From Dicaeum eximium (taxonomy: Eukaryota > Chordata > Aves > Passeriformes > Dicaeidae), in contig VWZP01008271.1 in NCBI GenBank assembly GCA_013396995.1, forward strand, positions 186,001-250,000: 64,000 nucleotides of DNA. Direction: 5' to 3'. The notes under the pieces are model-generated. The model did not search any database, had not been told where the DNA came from, and saw nothing but the letters and a program-made list of their open reading frames with translations. How positions within the stretch are numbered: the first letter of the stretch is position 1; every line of letters starts with the position of its first letter. This document shows positions 59,921 to 64,000 of the stretch, piece after piece. Made by a program: the position numbers and the translations under genes.

Positions 59921-62559
59921 GAGCTGAAAGCTGAACAAATAATCCTTAACTGATTCCTCTTCCCATTAGAACTGCTTAGCACCTTTGCATCTTCCACTGT
60001 TTTAAGAAAAAGATTAAAATAATACTTCTTGAACCAGATGCAAGTGATCTTGATCCTGTGGGGAGTCGGGGGTGTAGTGTGTAGGGAGGCATCAGGAGCT
60101 TTCCATTTTGTTAATTTAGCCTTTTTACTGTCTTTAAATTCGATGGCCTTGACTCTATCAAAGAACAGATCTTCTTTTTTCTAAAATAGAATGAGATTGT
60201 AAATATTTCAGGTCCTATAATGTGGTTATATACATAATGGAAGTACTTTGATTCTATTATTAAGGTGGCTGCAAATAAGAGAACTCAGTAGGTTATTTCA
60301 ATTTTAAAAGGGGTGGTAATTTGTGTTTTGGAGCAGGAAAGCACTCTCAAAGCAGATGGGTAGGACTTCTCACTATGACCCCTTGCTTAGAGGCGTGAAC
60401 CAGTTTCAGCTTTAGAAGTGTTAGAACTTATGACACTATAAAATCTATCATTTCAGAGGCAGAATGAAGTCTGAATGAAGATGTATTGCCTATGATCTCT
60501 CTGTAGTTTCTAGAAGTCCTTCTTTTTGGAAAATAAGCCTTGCTGCACATAATGAGGTCATACTAGATGAATACTAATCCAAGAAAATACAGAGGATTTT
60601 TCATTTCATCAACTAGTTTTCCAGCTGCCTGGTCTTCAAAAGATGATTTGTATTAAGTCAGTTGATGAATATCAGAATAATTCCAGAACTTTAAAAAACT
60701 GAGAAGACACACCTGGTAACCAAACTCCGTAAATTCAAAAAGGGTTAAAATTATGAGCTGTTCTTTTAAAATCTGCCTACTCCCACTCCAGCAATGTAGG
60801 TCTAGTGCCAAAAGATAAGGATTAAAATGTTAGATGTCTAAAAAATACATTATTTACCAATCACACTTAGAAGAAATAATGGACACATGTATTCTTTTAA
60901 CCTCACCCAGATTCAGAATCCCACTTTGGAACCTACATTGACAAATACAATCAACACATACTTAATGTAGCAATGTCTTTCTAACCCTTTTTGCTGACTA
61001 GCTCTACCTAATTATATTCAAAGTGGAGAATTTTTTCTCTTGATAAATCCAGAAATTTCCAATATTTAATCAGGCTGAATTTGATTGGCTTCCCCTGAGG
61101 CTAGCTGCAGTTTTATCCTGCTATATTATTTTAGAGAAACAGCAGAATAGGTCCAATTGAAAAGACTACTGACAGAAAAGACAGGAATTTAAATTTTGAT
61201 ACTGTTCATCTTCCATGCAGTGGCATTTCAGAGGTAAAGATCTGTGCAGAGAATATCTTCCAGATGGTCTAATACTTAATGGAAACATACCCTTACATAA
61301 ACCCTTCTTTTTTCATGAGGGATTAAAAGTGCTCTCTCATACTGCAGTCTTTGGAAAAAATAGATATCTGTGCAATTCTCATTTAACAGTTCACCAAGAC
61401 ATGAAAAGAGAGGCTTCAAAAGTGAAGAATATTTGCAAAATAAAATGTTAAAAGTGTGAGAAGAAATCAAGTGGATCACACTCACTAGGATATTTGCAGG
61501 AAAGAAAAAAGTGTAATCCAAATACAGACATTCTCTGCTTTGTTAGGACTGTCTTGCCATTATGGAACCAGCTTGGAGACAGCATCTTTCTCTGAGGTCT
61601 GTTTTTGGGGTGGTCAGGATGCTCTTCCAGATGAGATCCCCACTCATCCACCTGAGGCCATCAGGCAGCAGAAGAGGACTGGTGAGAGGTTTGTATGGGC
61701 AATCTCTTAGAAACTGAAGTGGTCATCCTGACTACATGAATGTCCCATCCCTCAGGGACCCGGGTGAGGAACTGATAGAAACTGCAGGGGGAAGAATGCA
61801 GAACAACTGAATATAGTCAGAGTTTTGCTTTTGAAGACAGAAAGAAAGAGGGGGAAAGCGTTGCCATTGTGTCAGATGTCCAGCTTGTTGTTCTACCAGG
61901 CTTCATATTGCACATTCAAACCCTTAAATAAAAAACATAAAATGGGGTAAGCCACCACCTTTTCTTCTTGCTGCTGCACAACCAGCTGGTGACATACTTA
62001 GTTTCCTTCTCCCAGATATGTCCCAAAGTCATACAGATTTCAGATTTAGTTCATCTCATTCTTGCTTGCAAACATTCCTGTATCAGCAGATCAGCATATC
62101 TGACTGTTAAAAAGAATCCACTTGAAAAGGTATTTTCCCGTCCTGCTTCTGAGGTTACTACTAGCACTCCGTCATAATTACAGCATCATGGAGGTGGCTC
62201 TGTTTTCTGCTCTGCATTTTTCCTCTTCTACTGCAGAGCAGGAGGATGTGGCCACCTCTGTGGCTTTGGGATTTTGTGTTTCTTCAATTTATTGCTGCCC
62301 TGGAGCTACTCAGCATGGCAGGGTCATCCAGACCTTGCACAGCAGCGGCTGATGCAATCTTCTTTCAAAATGAAGGGTTTGAAATAGCTGTATATGAGGG
62401 AAAAGTACACTTTAAAAGGCCCCCATATAAGGCAGAAGTGCTGGATTGGTTTTATGAAGGGAGTAACACCGTCTTCCCAAGAAGGGAAGTCTATCCCTGA
62501 AGACGCTGACTGCTCAGGCACAAATAATTCTGGGTGCTTTGTGAGCAGGGGTTCCCAGC
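59921..62559. other. Anonymous AT-rich non-coding DNA
   Basis: No gene or repeat was recognised after the CR1 end. An 84-codon plus-strand frame at 62246-62500 and an 89-codon minus-strand frame at 62324-62593 overlap, and neither has family resemblance or clear splice sites. Confidence 0.55.
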
Positions 62560-63540
62560 TTTGACATAGCACACTACAGACACAGCCTGACATCCTCCCT
62601 CAGCGGGGAGCTGCTGTAGCACCCCGGGCCCTGCAGCCCTGGCAGCATTCCCCACCACTGAAGTCAATGAAATTGCAGGCTTTCATCACCTCTGGGGGGA
62701 CCGTCAGGTACACGAGTCAGCTGACAATGTGACACATTTCACACACACCCCTCGCACTGCTCAGCACTGCCGATCCACTGGGAAGTGAATTGGCAGCATC
62801 TGTCAACCAGAGCACTGCAAACAGACAATTTGCAAATGGTACAGAAAGGTTTTATAAGTACCTCCATTTTAAACATATCTATCCTGCTTTTACTGGAATC
62901 TGTCAGCTAAGTAGGGCATGGTGTGTGAGCATACCCTGGACCCTAGAGCAGAAAGACTTCAACTTAAATATTTTTTAAAAGTTACCTCTTTCTAAACACT
63001 GTCAATAATAACAAATAATAAAAATTTCCAAACTACATGCATCTATTTGCAAAGGGGAAAAAAAAAGATTGCTGCAAATTATTTTTTGCAACTACTGAAA
63101 ATTCCAGGCTAAATTGTTTGGCAAGAGGTTTGACCATCAATGCACTCAAAGAAACTGGCTCTGCAATTATCACTCATCAACTACCACCTACCAGTTGGGA
63201 ACTAGTTGGAAAGGGTTTAACATGAATATAAATGAGAGGAAGGGATATGTGGGAATGAGATTGTGTGGCATATTTGGGGGATTTTTTTTAACTTCTTTCC
63301 AGACATATTTCAGTTTACATAAATATTTGAGGGTTGGATCAGACAGGATTTGCAGCACAATAGTGTTAGGAATGCCTTTGCAAAAACTGTGTTATGTTTT
63401 AAATCAGTCTCTGAGGAAGGGGAGGGCAAATGAGGCTTTCTCAAAGTATACATTCAAGCACCATTTAATTATTACAGACCAGAATGATGGGCTTCCCCAC
63501 CCATTTCTCCTCTTTTTCTTGGTCTCCCCTCCCCCTCGGT
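62560..63540. promoter_or_regulatory. Candidate conserved non-coding stretch
   Basis: High-complexity sequence with retained CpGs at the left (about 62600-62780), TGAC/GTCA half-sites around 62715-62735, and AT-rich cores further right (about 62950-63030 and 63455-63475). There is no repeat signature. A 142-codon frame at 63114-63542 has no recognisable domain. Tentative, based on texture only. Confidence 0.2.
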
Positions 63541-64000
63541 GATTTCATTAGAAAGTGAACTGCATTTTTTAGATGACTGACACTACCTAACATTCCTTGC
63601 AGAAAGGAAGACGCTTGCCGAAGGACAGGGCTAGGCAGCGCACATGGGATGTCATGTTACCAGTGGCCTCTTGCTGACCTCCTGATTTGGCCTCAGAGGG
63701 TTAAAGATGCCTTTTGGTGCCCGGGTGTGCTTGTCTCACCTGGCAAGTGTCCCTACAAGGGCAAGAGAGCCCACTCTCAGCTCAGGCTGCTTCCCAGAGG
63801 AGCAGACTGGAGGGTCTCTCAGGCAGCACCTGGTGGAGACAGAGGCCTGGGAGACCACCTGTCAATGAGAAGGCTTTTCTGCACTTTCAAGTACCTAAAT
63901 TTCCAAGTGGGCAAGAAGATATTTTAGGAAAAGCACTTGGGGGTAGCAGGAGGTAGAGCAAGTTACTTGGAGCAGAGCATTGCAAGGGTGAGACCTGCAA
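63541..64000. other. Anonymous non-coding DNA to window end
   Basis: The GC content rises slightly. Two overlapping plus-strand frames (92 and 80 codons) cross it in different phases, so at most one could be real. Neither resembles a known protein, and the window ends before any further context. Confidence 0.5.

Noticed and set aside
62246..62500. 84-codon plus-strand frame ending in a charged segment
   Set aside because: It overlaps an 89-codon frame on the opposite strand, with no recognised family and no clear acceptor or donor.
1..64000. tRNA, rRNA or known small-RNA genes
   Set aside because: No A-box/B-box pairs with a foldable cloverleaf and no rRNA words were noticed. MicroRNA-type hairpins cannot be excluded without folding software.

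Overview
This window looks like non-coding nuclear DNA from a bird. A passerine would fit but is not proven. The base composition is moderately AT-rich with low CpG. The clearest interspersed repeats are CR1 LINEs, whose 3' ends carry the ATTCTATG-type terminal repeat typical of birds and other sauropsids. There are no operons, ribosome-binding sites, tRNA or rRNA genes, or CRISPR arrays. All family assignments were made by eye from remembered consensus sequences, with no database search.

Layout. Positions 1-8.2 kb hold anonymous AT-rich DNA with one short minus-strand CR1 tail (2461-2740) and one GC-richer patch near 5.7-6.05 kb. Positions 8.24-9.31 kb are the most CpG-dense and motif-dense part and are the best candidate for a cis-regulatory element. 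Near 9.93-10.09 kb is a possible very old MIR-like SINE. Positions 13.37-14.72 kb hold two CR1 copies with their 3' ends facing each other. The second copy contains an exact 205-bp duplication around a single N, which is best read as an assembly fault. Positions 16.00-16.72 kb hold a striking nested tandem array, a TATATC hexamer organised into a strict 50-bp higher-order unit. At 22.05-22.22 kb on the minus strand is a single exon-like segment with good splice sites. It encodes one membrane helix with motif-level likeness to UNC93A-type transporters, and no partner exon was found. From 24 to 58 kb the DNA is almost featureless apart from microsatellites, homopolymers and a few stretches that look like conserved non-coding DNA. 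Positions 58.08-59.92 kb hold the largest repeat, a decayed plus-strand CR1 that keeps a recognisable reverse-transcriptase motif A. The rest, to 64 kb, is anonymous.

How it works together. I see no complete protein-coding gene. The long open frames come from the hexamer array, from CR1 sequence or from chance in low-CpG DNA. The window reads as a gene-poor intergenic or long-intron region with scattered possible regulatory elements. Five single-N positions (7056, 13354, 14490, 19765, 37718) mark small assembly gaps. I did not find a new multi-gene system. The observations most worth checking are the 50-bp higher-order array, the isolated membrane-helix exon, the CpG-rich block at 8.2-9.3 kb and the duplication around the N at 14490.
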